Assembly: GCF_031877795.1 (NCBI RefSeq)
Contig: NC_133935.1
Span: 75,162,303 to 75,226,302 of the forward strand
From: Strix aluco
Taxonomy: Eukaryota > Chordata > Aves > Strigiformes > Strigidae
Direction: 5' to 3'
Length of the DNA stretch: 64,000 nt
How positions within the stretch are numbered: the stretch's first letter is position 1; every line of letters starts with the position of its first letter. The notes under the pieces were generated by a model. That model worked only from the letters and a program-made list of their open reading frames with translations, was not told the origin of the DNA and did not search any database. Shown here one piece after another: positions 12,707-56,200 of this stretch. A program made the translations under genes and the position numbers.

Positions 12707-14552
12707 TTTCAGTTTCACTGGGCAGAAGTTAATACACTAGGAGTCATGGGATGTCACTGTCTGTGACAGGGCAAGATGTAAAGTAGGAAGTGGTATTTGT
12801 GGGTAGGTATACATTGACATGGAAAAAAAGTGCTGCAGATTTTAGTGGCCAAACATACATCTTAGTATGGATGTCATTGCTGTAAATATGAAATAAGATG
12901 CTTCAAATACGCAATGTGATAATATGAAGGTGAGAAAAAAGACAGAGGGCTGCCCAGATGGAAATTGCTGGTAGAACAATCCTATTCTAATGTTGACTGG
13001 ATGAAATTCTGCAGGTAGACAGAAAAATTGTAATGCTGAGAGTTAGAATTTGCTAAACAATAACATGAGAAAACAGTTCACAAAATGTCATTTAGGCTTC
13101 TTAATTAATTGAAACTATGGAAAGATGCAAAAGAAGCTTCAGATGTGTTCCAGGAGTACAATGGTAACAAGCTCTGATAGTACCCTTGATATGATACTGT
13201 TCTTATAAGTTTTAAATATCCTATTTCACATGATAAAGCTGAAGTAAGGCTTGAATGTGGTGTAAATAAAAAAACTGTAATTTTGGTAAAAACATCCTTT
13301 TGTGACTATGTAGGAAAATGTTGCTTATGAAATAATGAGAACTGAAGCGATGCTAGGCAGTGTCTGTCCTAGGAGATGGAGAACAGCAAGCCCTGAGTGG
13401 AAAATTCCACCACCTTCATCAGACTAAAGGCTGAAGTAGCGATATTGGTATTTTGCTGCCGGGCAGACTGTATTTGCTGAATCAGAACGTTGGACCAATT
13501 GCGGTTAGCTTTGAATGTTTAGGTAGCCATTTGTTTAATTTCAGTGTGATAACCCTTTTCTAGGAAAGTATTGATGAACAGCTAAAAACTAAACACCTCT
13601 GGGTTAGCTCCCTTGGTTGAAGGCAAACACATGCTTAAGTGACTTGCTGGACTTGAGCCCAAGGGCCTCGTTCACAATTATGGCTCTGTTTCCCGTTGCA
13701 CTCACGTTCTGTCATCAAATGTAGTGCTAGCCAGCATCTCTGCTTAACGATATAGCAGTCCTGTCATTTTGCTCATAATTTGAATGTTTCTTGCTCCATA
13801 TTTCTAGAAGCAGCCAACATGGGGCAAAGGAATTAACAGAGTATCTCCTAAACATGTTAAGATGTTTATGGCACTGAATCAGACTGACTAATGTGTGTTT
13901 ACAAACCTTCTGGCTAGTTTTAAAAATGTGTACATCTCCTGACTCCTGTTTTAGTAGGCGCAGGACTGAGAATAGCAGTAAGTGACACATCCATTGAAAG
14001 AATAACTTTTTGAAAGTAGTGAGTTGTGCGTCCTTGAGATGCTGTCTGGAAAAAGAAGACTCTGAAATGGAGGAGAAAGCAGGTGGATGGATGGAGGAAG
14101 CAACTGGCTATCTGGAAGAAAGAAATGGCTTTCTCAGTGTTAAAATTAGAGTTCTGTCTTTTGGGAATGAACGTGACCATTTGTGAGTAAGCAGGAAGTA
14201 ACTCAGCAACGAAGTAATCATCTTTGGACATTGACATTTTCTTTAAAAACTGGGGAGGGAAAATCCAGATAAGCATGAATATAACCTTCCCATTTTGTTT
14301 CTGCCATTATTGACAGAGTAATTAATGCAAGAGCTTTCTTTACCTAAGAGAAGCATAAATTAATGGCTTTCATACAGTAAAGATTGAGTGTGGTTTATTT
14401 ACTTACTGCTGTTAGACTATCTAATTGGTGCCTTTAAACTGCATTCACAGTTCTTGTCTCCAGCTTGTCAAAATACAGTCTTTGAAAGGAAATGCCAAAT
14501 CCGAGGTTAAAAAAGTAACCAAACTTATTTTGTCTGCAACCAGGTTTTTCAG
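12707..14552. other. SLC26A5 5' flank or upstream noncoding region
   Basis: No coding sequence was recognised. The first coding exon of SLC26A5 is preceded by a good acceptor (TTTTTCAG ending at 14552). This implies at least one upstream noncoding exon and a promoter further left, possibly in this stretch; mammalian SLC26A5 also has noncoding 5' exons. I could not place them. There is no CpG island here, consistent with a tissue-restricted promoter. Confidence 0.45.
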
Positions 14553-14602
14553 TAGAGACTGTGGAACTGTTTTTCCTTGGCTCCTGCTCCATGAGATCAA
14601 CT
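14553..14602 (+). other. SLC26A5: 5' UTR portion of SLC26A5 first coding exon
   Basis: This lies between the inferred acceptor (AG at 14551-14552) and the chosen start codon. It contains an in-frame ATG at 14591, four codons upstream of the chosen start. That ATG has a weak context (T at -3), whereas the ATG at 14603 has A at -3 and G at +4. Confidence 0.5.
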
Positions 14603-36230
<21,628 letters not shown>

Positions 36231-37075
36231 AGAGTGGCATCGAGCAGAATGGAAGCCAGATTTATGCTGATGGAGACTCTTTCTGAATATTTAATTTGCA
36301 CAGTTTAAAGAGAGCCTAAGGCTATTTGTATCTACGGGTATAGGGTGGTGCTTATTTTCTGTAGGAAGAGTGAATAAGGAATTGGAAGCCTTCATGCTCT
36401 TGAATTTTTTCCTTCGATCAGGGTATATCCTTCCAAAACATATGAGCACAAAATTATGCAAGACAAGAAAATTCAGTGTATTCTGCTACAATCAGAATCC
36501 AATAGACAAGGTGACATTCCTACTCCTGTTGAGAAAACAGGCACTTTAACTCACTGAGGTGGGATCTTGCAGGAAACAACTGTTCTGCAATTGCAATGCA
36601 CTGTACCAGTGTCTTTAAAGAACTCTTAGATGACTTTTAAAGCCTGATGTCAACATCTACATACAACAGATTCATATAAATTATAATGATCTGCCAGCTG
36701 GATTAATGAATTCACACCGGTGGCATTTAGCTGCTACACTTTTTAAACCTGGATGGTACAGTTATTTTTTTTTAAATATCTAACCTGTCTCAAGCATACT
36801 CAACTCTTTGTTGCCTTAACAATTTCACTCTAATCTGAAGTTCACTTAGAAACCCATTGTTTAGTTATTATATTATCAATAATGGTACTTTCACTGCCAA
36901 AACAAAATTATACTTTCTACAAAAGAATACAGCTGATTTTAAGCTAAAATTAGTTTAGCTTCAAAGTGTGAAGACAAAACTGGTTTAAGGCAGGAATGAA
37001 GCCTATTAAATTATGAACTGATGCCCTATATGCAGTCTCGTAAGCTGGAATAAAAACATAGACAGGGTCTGAAGT
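36231..37075 (+). other. SLC26A5: SLC26A5 3' UTR (inferred)
   Basis: Non-coding sequence from the stop codon to about 20 bp past the AATAAA at 37049-37054. No other canonical AATAAA occurs between the stop and that position; an ATTAAA lies about 45 bp upstream of it. The predicted 3' UTR of roughly 845 bp ends about 90 bp before the LTR insertion. Confidence 0.5.
37049..37054 (+). promoter_or_regulatory. SLC26A5: AATAAA polyadenylation signal, candidate for SLC26A5
   Basis: It is the first canonical hexamer downstream of the SLC26A5 stop on the sense strand, 819 bp after it. The use of this site is inferred. Confidence 0.5.
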
Positions 37076-37167
37076 CTCAGTGGTCTACAAAAACAACTTT
37101 CCTGTGGCCTGAGATCTTCCTACCAGCAGTGCTGCTTCTGCTTCAGCTTTTAAGTGCTTTGAGAAAT

Positions 37168-37734
37168 TGTCATGGTTTAACCTCAGCCAGCAACTAAGCA
37201 CTGTGCAGCTGCTCACTCACTCCTCCCCCACCTAGTGGGGTGGGGAGGTGAATTGAAAAAAAGAGAAGTTAAAATTGTGGGTTGAGATAAGAACAGTTTA
37301 ATAATAAAATATAATAATTAAGATATGTTAATAATAGTAGTAATGAAAAGGAAGATAAAAAAAGAGAAATAAAACCCCAGACCCAGAGAAGTGATGCACA
37401 ATGCAGTTGCTCACCACCTGCTGACTGATGCCTGAGCAGCAATCAGCCCCTTGGCCAACTCCCCCCAGTTTATACACTGAGCATGGTGGTCTATGGTATG
37501 GAATAGCCCTTTGGCTAGTTCGGGTCAGCTGTCCTGGCCATGCTCCTCCCAGCTTCTTGTGCACCTGCTCACTCTCCTAGGAAACTAAAAAATCCTTAAC
37601 TTAGGGTAAGTGCTACTTAGCAACAGCTAAAACATCAGTGTATCAGCATTATTCTCACACTAAATCCAAAACACAGCACTGTACCAGCTACTAGGAAGAA
37701 AATTATTAACTCTAGCCCAGCTGAAACCAGGACA
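37168..37734 (-). mobile_element. Solo LTR, avian ERVL-like family
   Basis: A 567-bp element reads on the minus strand from TGTCCTGGTTTCAGCTGGGC to GGTTAAACCATGACA, so it begins TG and ends CA. It is flanked by a perfect 5-bp duplication, GAAAT at 37163-37167 and 37735-37739, which fixes both ends. There is no internal proviral sequence, so it is a solo LTR left by recombination between the two LTRs of a provirus. It shares family with the copy at 55853-56402: CTGGTTTCAG, TAGCTGGTA, AGTGCTGTGTTTTGGATTTA and CTGATGTTTTAG are common to both. It lies between the convergent 3' ends of SLC26A5 and PSMC2. Confidence 0.93.
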
Positions 37735-37739
37735 GAAAT

Positions 37740-40580
37740 AGATTTGAATAGAACTCAAAAATGTTAGGTTTGAGTTTTTTAAAAGGAGGAGTGTGGGTGT
37801 TTTTTCAATTGTCTTCACAACCTGGCTGCTGTGGTACTGCTTAACTTCAGATGGAAGATGAAAAACAGGGAAATGTAATTCAAGCAAAAGAGAGCAATCT
37901 TCAACACCTGTATTTCCCTAACAACAATCACTATGAATCTGAGCAGAGGTGGGAACCTAAAAGTGTTTCTCTGTGGGTTATTTCAACAGCACAGGGGAAG
38001 TGGAGCGTCAGTGACATTTCATTTAGCACCCTCAAATCAAAGGTCCTGTGCATAAGGTAATTCAGACAACTTCCTCTCTTCTGAATGCAGAACTTAATAC
38101 TTTCCTTTTGCTTCAAGATCTGTTGCCATTAGGCCTTGCTTCAGGTAAACCAAGTTTCCCAAGAACCGGGGGCAGGTGGGAAGATGTTTTACTTCCTCAG
38201 ACTCCCCTGCCAATAGGGATAGGAAGCTTTCTGCATCAGAAATTACTGCTTAGCTGGAGTTCAAAGGATTAATTGAATGCATGTTAACACATTGTGTGTG
38301 TTTATTTAAACAACTTCTGGTACATTTTTATAACTAGTTTAACAAGCCTTTGTATCTACATACAGTATATTTTTCTACTTTCAGCTTGTCGCAGCTTCAG
38401 TTTTTAACTATGTAGTCTCTTCAGTTCATGTCAAAATCCTGTCAACTCCCAGAATAAAGTGATGATCCTGACTTGTCAAAATTTTCCACTTTGTCTTGGT
38501 GAGATGTTTTTATGTGGGACAAGCCAAGGTCCCCGGAGGCAAGTGTCTGTTGCCAAGGGGGAAGCTAGGAAGGGTCACCACCTCCAGGTCCTCCCTGCTG
38601 CTCAGGTTCCTGCTCCTCACACACACACACCCCCCCCCCGGCTCCTCTCCCTGCCAGGCCCCACAACGATACAATTAATGCTGCGTTTCCCATCCTGGCA
38701 GCAACAGCTGCACTTCCGGGGAGCTGCGGAGACGTGAGACTGAAAACCTTTGCCCAGGAAGGTCCTAGATCCCAGGCTCTGAGGCACTAGTACTCTGTCA
38801 CCCACACCTGGGTGCTACCAGTGTTGCTGGTAACTCATCCAGCAAAATGAAATCGGGCAGCTTTTGACCAGTCTCTCCGGTGCTTTGCTGCCACCAGCGG
38901 AAGCATGGCTCCCTACTCGCCAGCCTCACTTATCTACTAAAAAGTAAACTGACTTCCTCTTTCCTATACTGATTAACAGACCGCTCTCTAAAAATTTAAA
39001 TCCCACTTTAGGCTTGTCAGTGCTAGATTAAACAAACCCCCATCCTTTAAACTCATACTCTTTCCCCTCTCCAGTGTGTCGACAGTGACAGAGTAGTTAG
39101 TGCCTCTACCCACTCACTGCTGACGCCCCACCACAGCAAAGGTCACTGGATCGCCCAAGTCTGGTTTGACACCTCTTAATGATCAGAATAATATTCCTCT
39201 CCCCCTCCTTTTTTTGCAAGAGTACTGATGATAATTCAGGATACCCAGTAAGGTCCAGACTCCTCTTATGTACTTCACTTATCCTTCTTCACTAACAGGT
39301 ACACTTAATTTCAAGTGCTGCTCTTGGTAAATAGATAACTTCCAGTGCTGTTCGCTTTCTTCTCAGGCTCAGAATGAAAAAAATTCTGTCCCACCAAAAA
39401 ACTTGTATCCCTCCCTAAAATGTTCTTACCAAAATAACACATAACAGTTGAGATCAGTTTTTCAAGGAGGTATGGGCAAAACCACAGGATTGCTTAAGTT
39501 TGCATATCAAGTTACCGACACTGGCCAAATTCCTAATGAAGTTCACACACCACATACCCTCTTTCCCTATTGCACATGCTTCCTCTTTCAAAAAAAATAA
39601 AGTAGCTTCACAATCTAAGCTTGATAAATTGATGTTTGTTATATCACAATGAGACCTGATAAAGACCAAGACAAAGCAGTTCCCAAAAGCATTTTTCCCC
39701 CAGTTATTTCTTTGAGCTCTTCCCACACCCTCCCTCAAAAAAACTTTAATGCAACACTTGAACAAAAGACAACGAAAGGCTGTTGCTTTTCATTGTCCAA
39801 ACCATCCAGCTCCGTAGGAACATGGCAGATGAGTGAAGATCCACCTTTCAACGTTGCCTGCCGCCAACAACTGTCAGCTATTGCCCAGCTACCGGAGCAC
39901 CAGGATGCAATCAGGGTCCTCCTCTGTGCACAGTAGCATCTTAGACAAGAAATACAATGTATCAAAGTGCTCCTTAGTAGACTGATGTCTGTTAATAATC
40001 TTTTTTAGAGCAGGAAAAAGGAATCTTCCTTCCCTTAGCACTAAGAAATTATGCTTACTACTTCCTCCTTCTTGACCCACTTACTATTTTTTAAGAAATA
40101 ATCTCAGCAAAAGAGATGAAGAAAACCACTGAAGAAAAACAAGTTATGATGGTACCAGAGGGTTCACCTAGGGGGAGAAAAAACATTCCTTCGTGTCTTC
40201 CCTAAGCTGGGCAGTCACTGCCAGTGACCACCAAGCACTGGAGCTGAGCTGAGCTATGTCTGACTTCTCCTCAGCTCAGTTTCTGCGAGTTTTCTTGGGA
40301 CTCACCTACATCTCGGTGCTGAGCATCACACAAGCATTTCTGGGTGCACCCACAAACACTGCAGTCACATGGGGATCTTTCAGCACCTCTACAGCTTAGA
40401 TGGTAAATTTTGGGGTGTAAATGGTCACTAGGGATCTAAACTTTGGATTTCTAACATTGCCCAGGTATCTGGTTTTAAAATACTCACTGGTTTAGGCTGT
40501 GTTGTTAGAATCTCACTGAGATTTTTTTCCTACAGCAGCAATACTCCACTGGTGTAGAACACACTCATAATGAACTCACA
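37740..40580. other. Intergenic between convergent SLC26A5 and PSMC2
   Basis: No gene, RNA or further transposon was recognised. All open frames are short; the longest is about 100 codons on the minus strand (39765-39454) with no recognised homology. A CA/C tract (38618-38639) is the only simple repeat of note. Confidence 0.6.
38618..38639. repeat. (CA)n followed by C9-C10 run
   Basis: About six CA units run straight into a nine- to ten-base C homopolymer. It is likely length-variable and error-prone in assembly. Confidence 0.85.
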
Positions 40581-40601
40581 GCTCCTGTTTGAAATACTCC
40601 A

Positions 40602-40607
40602 TTTATT
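40602..40607 (-). promoter_or_regulatory. PSMC2: AATAAA polyadenylation signal for PSMC2
   Basis: TTTATT on the plus strand is AATAAA on the PSMC2 sense strand, 94 bp past the stop codon. This predicts a very short 3' UTR of roughly 115 nt. Confidence 0.7.
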
Positions 40608-40700
40608 TTTAGCTTCCAAGAACAAAACATGAACTACTGCACTTGGATTTTTGCTTCACAGCAAGTTTAACAACAGGAACAGGAAAAGCATCCCAAGATA

Positions 40701-49634
<8,934 letters not shown>

Positions 49635-49693
49635 CCTGGCGGCCCCGTCCGCGGCCCGCTCTGCCCCGGATGCGTTACGCAGCACCGCCGGGG

Positions 49694-49700
49694 CTTCCGG
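49694..49700 (-). promoter_or_regulatory. ETS-type motif on the PSMC2 side
   Basis: CTTCCGG on the plus strand is CCGGAAG on the minus strand, the core of ETS/GABP sites, 60 bp upstream of the PSMC2 start codon and oriented with that gene. Confidence 0.35.
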
Positions 49701-50036
49701 CCGGGCCGCGCCGCGCCGGGGGGACACCAAAGGAGGGTGCACCGGCCCGTGCGCGCCGCGGGCCCCGCGCCACCGGCATCTCCTTCCCCCCCGGCACCGC
49801 TACCGCCGCCGCAGAGTTCCGCTCGCCGTCGGCGGAGCTGTGTGCGCCGCGCCGGTTAAACCCGCCCCGCCCCGAGCCGCGGGTCTGAGCTCGGCTGCTG
49901 CCGGCCCCGGCTGGGCCCCGCCGCGGATGCCGGTCCTGCTGCGGAGCGGCGGCGCGGAGGAGGCAGGGGGGCGAGGGGGTCGGCGGAGGGGCCGGGCCCC
50001 GCCGGGCCGCTTATCCCGCCGCACGCCGCCGCCGCC

Positions 50037-50044
50037 CCGGAAGC
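50037..50044 (+). promoter_or_regulatory. ETS-type motif on the DNAJC2 side
   Basis: CCGGAAGC on the plus strand matches an ETS/GABP core, about 110 bp upstream of the DNAJC2 start codon and oriented with that gene. It mirrors the site near PSMC2. Confidence 0.35.
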
Positions 50045-50061
50045 GCTCGCCGGGCGCCTCC

Positions 50062-50210
50062 ATGCGCCGGCTCCTGGCAACCGGCGAGGCGAGGCGAGCG
50101 GGGCCCGGTGCCCAGGCCCGAGGCTCGCTCCGGCCGCCCGCCCGTCGCCGCCATGCTGCGGGGGGCGCAGGAGGGGCAGGTCACGGCCGTCACCAGGGCG
50201 CTGTCGGCCG
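50062..50210 (+). other. Possible overlapping uORF of DNAJC2
   Basis: An ATG at 50062 lies 91 bp upstream of the DNAJC2 start and is out of frame with it. In spliced mRNA the frame would run through the end of exon 1 and stop at a TGA shortly after the start of exon 2, overlapping the main start. Its context is weak (T at -3), whereas the main ATG has G at -3 in a GCCGCC context. It matters only if transcription starts upstream of 50062. Confidence 0.3.
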
Positions 50211-53200
50211 GTAGGTACCGCCGGCCCCTCAGGCGGGGGGCGGGAGCGGCCCGGCCGCGGGGCTGTAGCTGGTGCCGAGCCCCGTCGGGGAGGGGACTGG
50301 GGCGGCGCTGCTGGGATCTCCCGCTGCCGGCCGGGGCGCAGGGCACCCCTCTGGGGATGCTGTCAGGAGCGAGGCTTCTCCCGCTCCGAGGAAGTGCGCG
50401 TTCTAGGGGAAAAACCTACCCGCCGAGCACCTGCTTAGGCGTTAAGAGTTGAAAAATGTTCTGTTTCTGAAGAACTTGCCTGTTTGATTTACTCTGATTC
50501 TATCCTCTTCACGTGTTGCATCTGCCTCGGTGCTCGTTTCAAGTCAGTGTGTGAGCAACAAGTCTGGTTTCGCTGCCAGAGGGAGTGGCCTGTAAAAGGG
50601 GGAGCGGGAACGCAGAGCAGATCAATCCAAATTTAATGTTTCTGCCGCATTTATCTTCTCTATTACCGAAGCAAGAAAAATATTAAATATCATTTAACAC
50701 GGGCGTTCCTTTAACTTGAAAGCACCTTTCAAGATCTGAGAACACAGTGAAGTGTTTGGAAGATACCATCTGATAGACATGTGTGCTGGTTCTTGCAATT
50801 TTTAAAGCAGTCCGGTGTTTTTAGAGCAAACTAGAAGATTTGGCAGTCTGTGGCCTTGTGTGATGCAGTACTTTTATGGGCTTTAATTTAAAAAAGAAGA
50901 AAAAAGTAAACCACAGAAGGTGAAGTTGCTTTTATGTTTTTGCTTATAGCATCAGTACTCTGTCAAGTGGAACCTGTGGGAAGATGGTTTGAAGCATTTA
51001 TTAAGAGGAGAAACATAAATGTTTCTGCCTCTTTCCAGGAGTTAGAAGATGAGAAGGAACTTTCTGAAGAATCAGGGGATGAAGAATTGCAGCTTGAAGA
51101 ATTTCCTATGTTAAAAACCCTTGATCCAAAGGACTGGAAGGTATTCAGTTGTTATAGATTAGTGTTAATTTATTTTTGCTGGGAGTCTCCTACATACTTA
51201 CCTGCCATTCCCAGCTAAAGATCCCTTTCCTCCTCCTCTCCCACCCCATCTGAATTGGTTTGTCTCCTTTATAGTGTTTTATCTGGGTTTATATTTTTCA
51301 CGTGTAACAGTTGATGAGGGCAAACTCAAGCACACATCAAGATAAGATCTTAGTCTTGAACTGCCTGTAAGCACTAAAAGTCTGTCTTCTTCCTGTTACT
51401 GCCTCCCTTATTCTGCGTCAGCACTCTTAATATTAGAGACAGCAATTCAATTTTCTAATAATTGAACTTTCTGGGATTCAGTGCTTTAATCCAATTTAGA
51501 TTAAGCTAATGGAATTTCTGTAACTGTGGCTTAATGTATTGATATTTGGTTATTCAATAATTACGGCCTTTACAACAATTTTTCTGATATTTATTGGGAA
51601 AAGGAGGAATTCTGCCGCTTGTTTTTAAAACATGGGAGGATAACTTTTTCTTCATGTGTTGTGACTTTTTAGGTTGTATTTATCAATGTTCATTAAGGTT
51701 CTTTGGTTGTTTTTTTTCCTCAGAATCAAGACCATTATGCTGTTCTTGGGCTAGGAAATATACGATACAGGGCTACTCAGAAACAAATCAAAGCAGCTCG
51801 TAAGTACCTTTCTTTCAGATGTACACAACAGTTTTCCACATGAAAATACACACATGTCACTGACAAGCTTTTTACTATTTCACAGGCCTAAAAATCCCTG
51901 CCCTTTGATTTGTGTTGCTTACTAGCCTTCCAGATTCACATCACAGATCAAAAATCCCCAGGCCTAAAGCTAGGGAATTCAGAAATTTCACCGAGTTCAC
52001 GTGTTAGCGTTCTTGCCTGTGTATTTTTTTGTCAACAACCTTGAGACTGTAACTGTACATTTCTGCATTTTTGAGTCTGCAGCCAGGCTCAGTGAGAGGC
52101 AGAGAAATACAGGTAGCTCTGCCCTGTATATTTCAGTAGGTTGGTATCTTGAAGCCCCCTTACAGCGGTTAGCTGCCACATTAATGCTAGTGAATGTTCA
52201 AGAAGTACGCTGCTGTTACCATTCTGATTAGACTGAGCATTGCATGGGAATGGAGCAGCAACTCTTGAATTTTCAGGTATTCAAGTAACTAAAAGTTACT
52301 TAGGCCACTGAGAAGCTCAGGTTTGCTCTTCTTTGGTCATTTTACCATGTGAAAACTAGAGTTCCTCTGGCTGGATCTCTGGGGTATTCCCAAGCCATTA
52401 GTCTTGTGAGGTTAAGTTTCTTTGACATTTTGTGTAAGTGAACAATAGAACCTGGAAGTGCCAGTGTGTTGCTTAATGATACCAGGGTCCTGTGTATTAA
52501 ATCATGACATGATTCAGAAATGCATGCAGGTGATTGGGGGTGTTTTATGGTACTCGCATGTGAAGGAACATGTTGGGCTTCAGAACGTTTTTTCCTAGAA
52601 AGCAATGCAATTAAGGGTTGACTTTGCAAGGAGGATGCAAGTATTTAGTGGAGGAAGATTTAAAAGTACTCTGAAAATTGTTTGATAGCCCGTATGAAAT
52701 GAGCTGATGGTTTTGTGAATTGATCTTGCGGGCTGTTGCCTGTATAACTGTACTGGTGCGAGTAGAATCACTGTCCCCAGTGAAACCACAGGTGAAGATT
52801 AAGTTACTCTCAAATGAAAATGGGTGGAAATTAGCAGTTTATCGGCTGGCACAGGAAATTATGTTGCCTCAGGTACGTGTTGCTTAGCAGCACCACTGTG
52901 GAGCCTGTGCTAATACAGCATAGAGCAACACCTGTTCTGGTGCTGATTAGTGGTCTCGCTAATGTTGCTGAGCAAGAACTGGGGCATCTCTCTCTTTAGG
53001 ATCCTAACAGCACTCAATTATTACATGGTGGTATAGAGAGGTGAGTCTCACCAGTATATACTGTGCTTTCCTATTTTTAACAAGGATTCTGATTTGTTTC
53101 TCAAAAGGCAGGTTGCTGTAACTACTCGCATGATACCTTCTCTCTGATATTTTATAGTGAGCCAGGAAGGTACATTTTATGTTATATGGTAATATGGCTA

Positions 53201-56200
53201 GTCCTTTTGGGAAAGAAGTCAGTTTAAAATCTGTTTTTACTGTTTAAACACTAAGACAACCTTGGTAGCATCTTTAGTAGCTACTCTATATGTGTTACAT
53301 CTTAGGATTTAAGGCGTAAGCAGAGGGAGAACTTGACCACAAAGTCTTGTCTGTGTGCTTAATGTTATCCATGGATAAGTGCAGCAGTCTTCACAGGCTC
53401 ACGGCTGTAATTTGCTTGCTACATTTCATCTTGGGTTGTGTTCAGAACTTGAGTAAAGGGATAGAATACAATTTTTATTTTATCTGAACTACTTTGCTTT
53501 TCATTAGAAATAGCAACTAAAATTACATTAATTGTTTTTCTTTATTTTTCAGTATGATTGCACAGGGAATTGTACAATCTTGCACAATTAAGGTCCTGAA
53601 ACTGCATTATGCTTTTTGAAGCTAACTGCACACTTAGAGTTACTGAAGCACTTGGCTATGCATAATATTAGAATAAGTCTCAGAAAATCAGTACTTCTTC
53701 AGCTGGTGAAAGTGGAATAGAGTTTCAGTTGTGGTTATTTTGTGTCCCAGCAAAGCTGAAATAATTTTAATTCTGACAGTAGTGTTAAATCAAAGAAAGT
53801 TCATTAACTCATATCTGTTTTCTTCCCAATGTTTTGTGGGGTTTTTTAACTATCTAATTAGAGAAATGTCAGTTGCACTTATTGTATTACTTTGTAGTTT
53901 GTGAGAAATAAACTGTTGATGATGAAGCCTTTCTAAATGTAATGCATCTATTTGGTAGATAAATCCATGGTTTTGAAACATCATCCAGACAAGCGAAAAG
54001 CTGCAGGAGAACAGATAGGAGAAGGTGATAATGATTATTTTACCTGCATAACTAAAGGTAAGCAATTGATCTCTTTTATTAGATACACTCTTGATCTACT
54101 TGATAATCTGGAACTTATTTGTAGTGTTTTACTAGGCTTTTATAGAATTGTCAATTACTAAAAAGCCAGAGAAGTTCTTACTCTATTTTAGAAAACTGCC
54201 TCAATAAATCGAGATCACACTAATAGAACTTCCCTGCAGGTAGAAGCAGTACGGGAATGCAACTGATAGGCGGGAATGCAACTGATGGGCGTTTGTCGGC
54301 CATGCCACTTGGTGCCAAAATGTGAACCCTTGTAGCAGCAAAGATGAACCACTAGAGGTAGCCACGTACCTGGGATGAACTGGTGTGCTCTGAAGTCATT
54401 CCCCTGGGACACCAACAGCAATTGGAAAAATCTGAATTGTAATGCGCTTACTCTGCCGACAGAGCATCTGTTGATTTGGTGTAGGATATCAGTTTCTTCA
54501 GCTGCTCTTTTTGCCCACGGATGATGGAGGGAACTCGGTTGAATAACATTTCCCTTCTGGCCTACAGTGACCTGGAACACCACTGCTGGCTGATTCCAGA
54601 ACCGTAGGGAGTGCTGTAGGTGTATGCCTTAGGCCTCTGGAAGTGCTTTGGAGTTTGGCGCTTTTGTTTATTTTAAACAATTTTGTTTGCCTCACTAAGG
54701 TTGGGGTGGGGGGAAATCTTGGAATTTGTGTATTCTAAACTTTCTTCCTCTGAGTGTCTTCTTGCAACGCTAGTTAAAATGTTAGATGCTGTGTTAGACA
54801 AGCTAATGATGTTTTTCAGCCTCGAGAGTTGTCAGAAGGAAAAGAAGTTGCCAAAGGAAACTTTTTTCCATAGTTGCAATCCTGTCAGAAACTGGCAGAT
54901 AGTTATAATAAGAACAACCTGCATCGGAATTCAGGAATATGTTCTGTGCTCTACATTCAAGGAGCAAAATAGGTTTCCCCTTCACCACTTACAATCTAGG
55001 TTTAAGAATAAACAGAAAGGAAAGCACAAAGCGGCATGGAAGAGGAGTAATGCTCCCAGGCAGCACCTTGGAGGAAGGAAATGCAGTGGCAGGGAAGGGG
55101 AATCTGGAGTAGGAGCAAGTGGTAATGGGAAGGAGAGAAGAAACTTGGAAAGGCAGGAGTACGTAGGTGGGATTCAGAACTGGGTCCGACAAAGGAATGA
55201 GTGCGAGGTACAGTGCTGGGGGAACTGAGTATGTGGGAGTAGAATTGGGGATCTATATGGAAGAAGCATCTCTTAGGTGGAAGAGGAACCAATGGATGTG
55301 CACAGAATTTCTTGCATCAGGAAAATGGTATGAGGGTTATTGAAGCTCCTAGCTTGCAATGTAGAGAATCATTGGGGTCATTTAGAGTATTGGTCCCTTC
55401 CCAGACAGGAAGGGAAGCCTGGCAGGCAGCAGCTCGTTGGTGGTCCCTTGCATTCCTTCCTCTCCCCATTAACAGGTGCAGTGAGATCAGTTTACAGAAC
55501 CACAGAGCATCAAGGTCTCCCCCAACTTACCACCTTCTAGATCTGACCGTCACGGTGCAGTGATCTCTGTCCAGGGGTGCAGTCAGAGAAGCCCATGAAT
55601 GATCACAATGCAAATTTGATTCCTTCGACTTTTCACTCTTATTAAAAAATAGTGGGTATGCTAGAACTGACAAAATAATTCCATGCTTCCTTGAGAGAAA
55701 ACAAGAATTACTGAAGCTACAGTGTGTGATTTCCAGGTTATAAGATTCAGTAATGTGATGCTCCCCAACTGCAGGACTGTAAGGAACGGGAAAACTGGGA
55801 GCACATGCATGTTTTGGTTAGTAGCTATGTGGTGTTCTGCACTCTTTCCAAGTGTCCTGGTTTCAGTTGGGATAGAGTTATTTTTCTTCCTGGTAGCTGG
55901 TATAGTGCTGTGTTTTGGATTTAGGATGAGAATAATGTTGATAGCACACTGATGTTTTAGTTGTTGCTGAGCAGTGCTTACACTAAGTCAAGGACTTTTC
56001 AGCTTCTCATGCTGCCCTGCCAGCGGGGGAGGCTGGGGGTGCACAAGCAGCTGGGAGGGGACACGGGCAGGACAGCTGACCCAAACTGGCCGAAGGGATA
56101 TTCCATACCGTATGGCATCATGTTGAACAATGAAACTGGGGGGACTTGGCCGGGGGGTGGCGGCCCCCTGCTCAGGGACTGCCTGGGCATTGGTCAGCAG

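Noticed and set aside
12296-12766. 156-codon plus-strand open frame
   Set aside because: It is antisense to the CR1 endonuclease region; the reverse strand gives recognisable CR1 protein, so this is a shadow frame.
14591-14602. Upstream in-frame ATG as the SLC26A5 start (MRST extension)
   Set aside because: Weak context (T at -3), and mammalian prestin begins at the equivalent of the next ATG, which has A at -3 and G at +4.
39454-39765. 103-codon minus-strand open frame between SLC26A5 and PSMC2
   Set aside because: No recognisable domain, no splice partners and a length within chance expectation.
54683-55228. 181-codon open frame on the plus strand in DNAJC2 intron 4
   Set aside because: It is the longest non-exonic frame, but it shows no recognisable domain, has purine-rich low-complexity translation in its second half and lies wholly inside an intron between well-supported exons. 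Best explained as chance.
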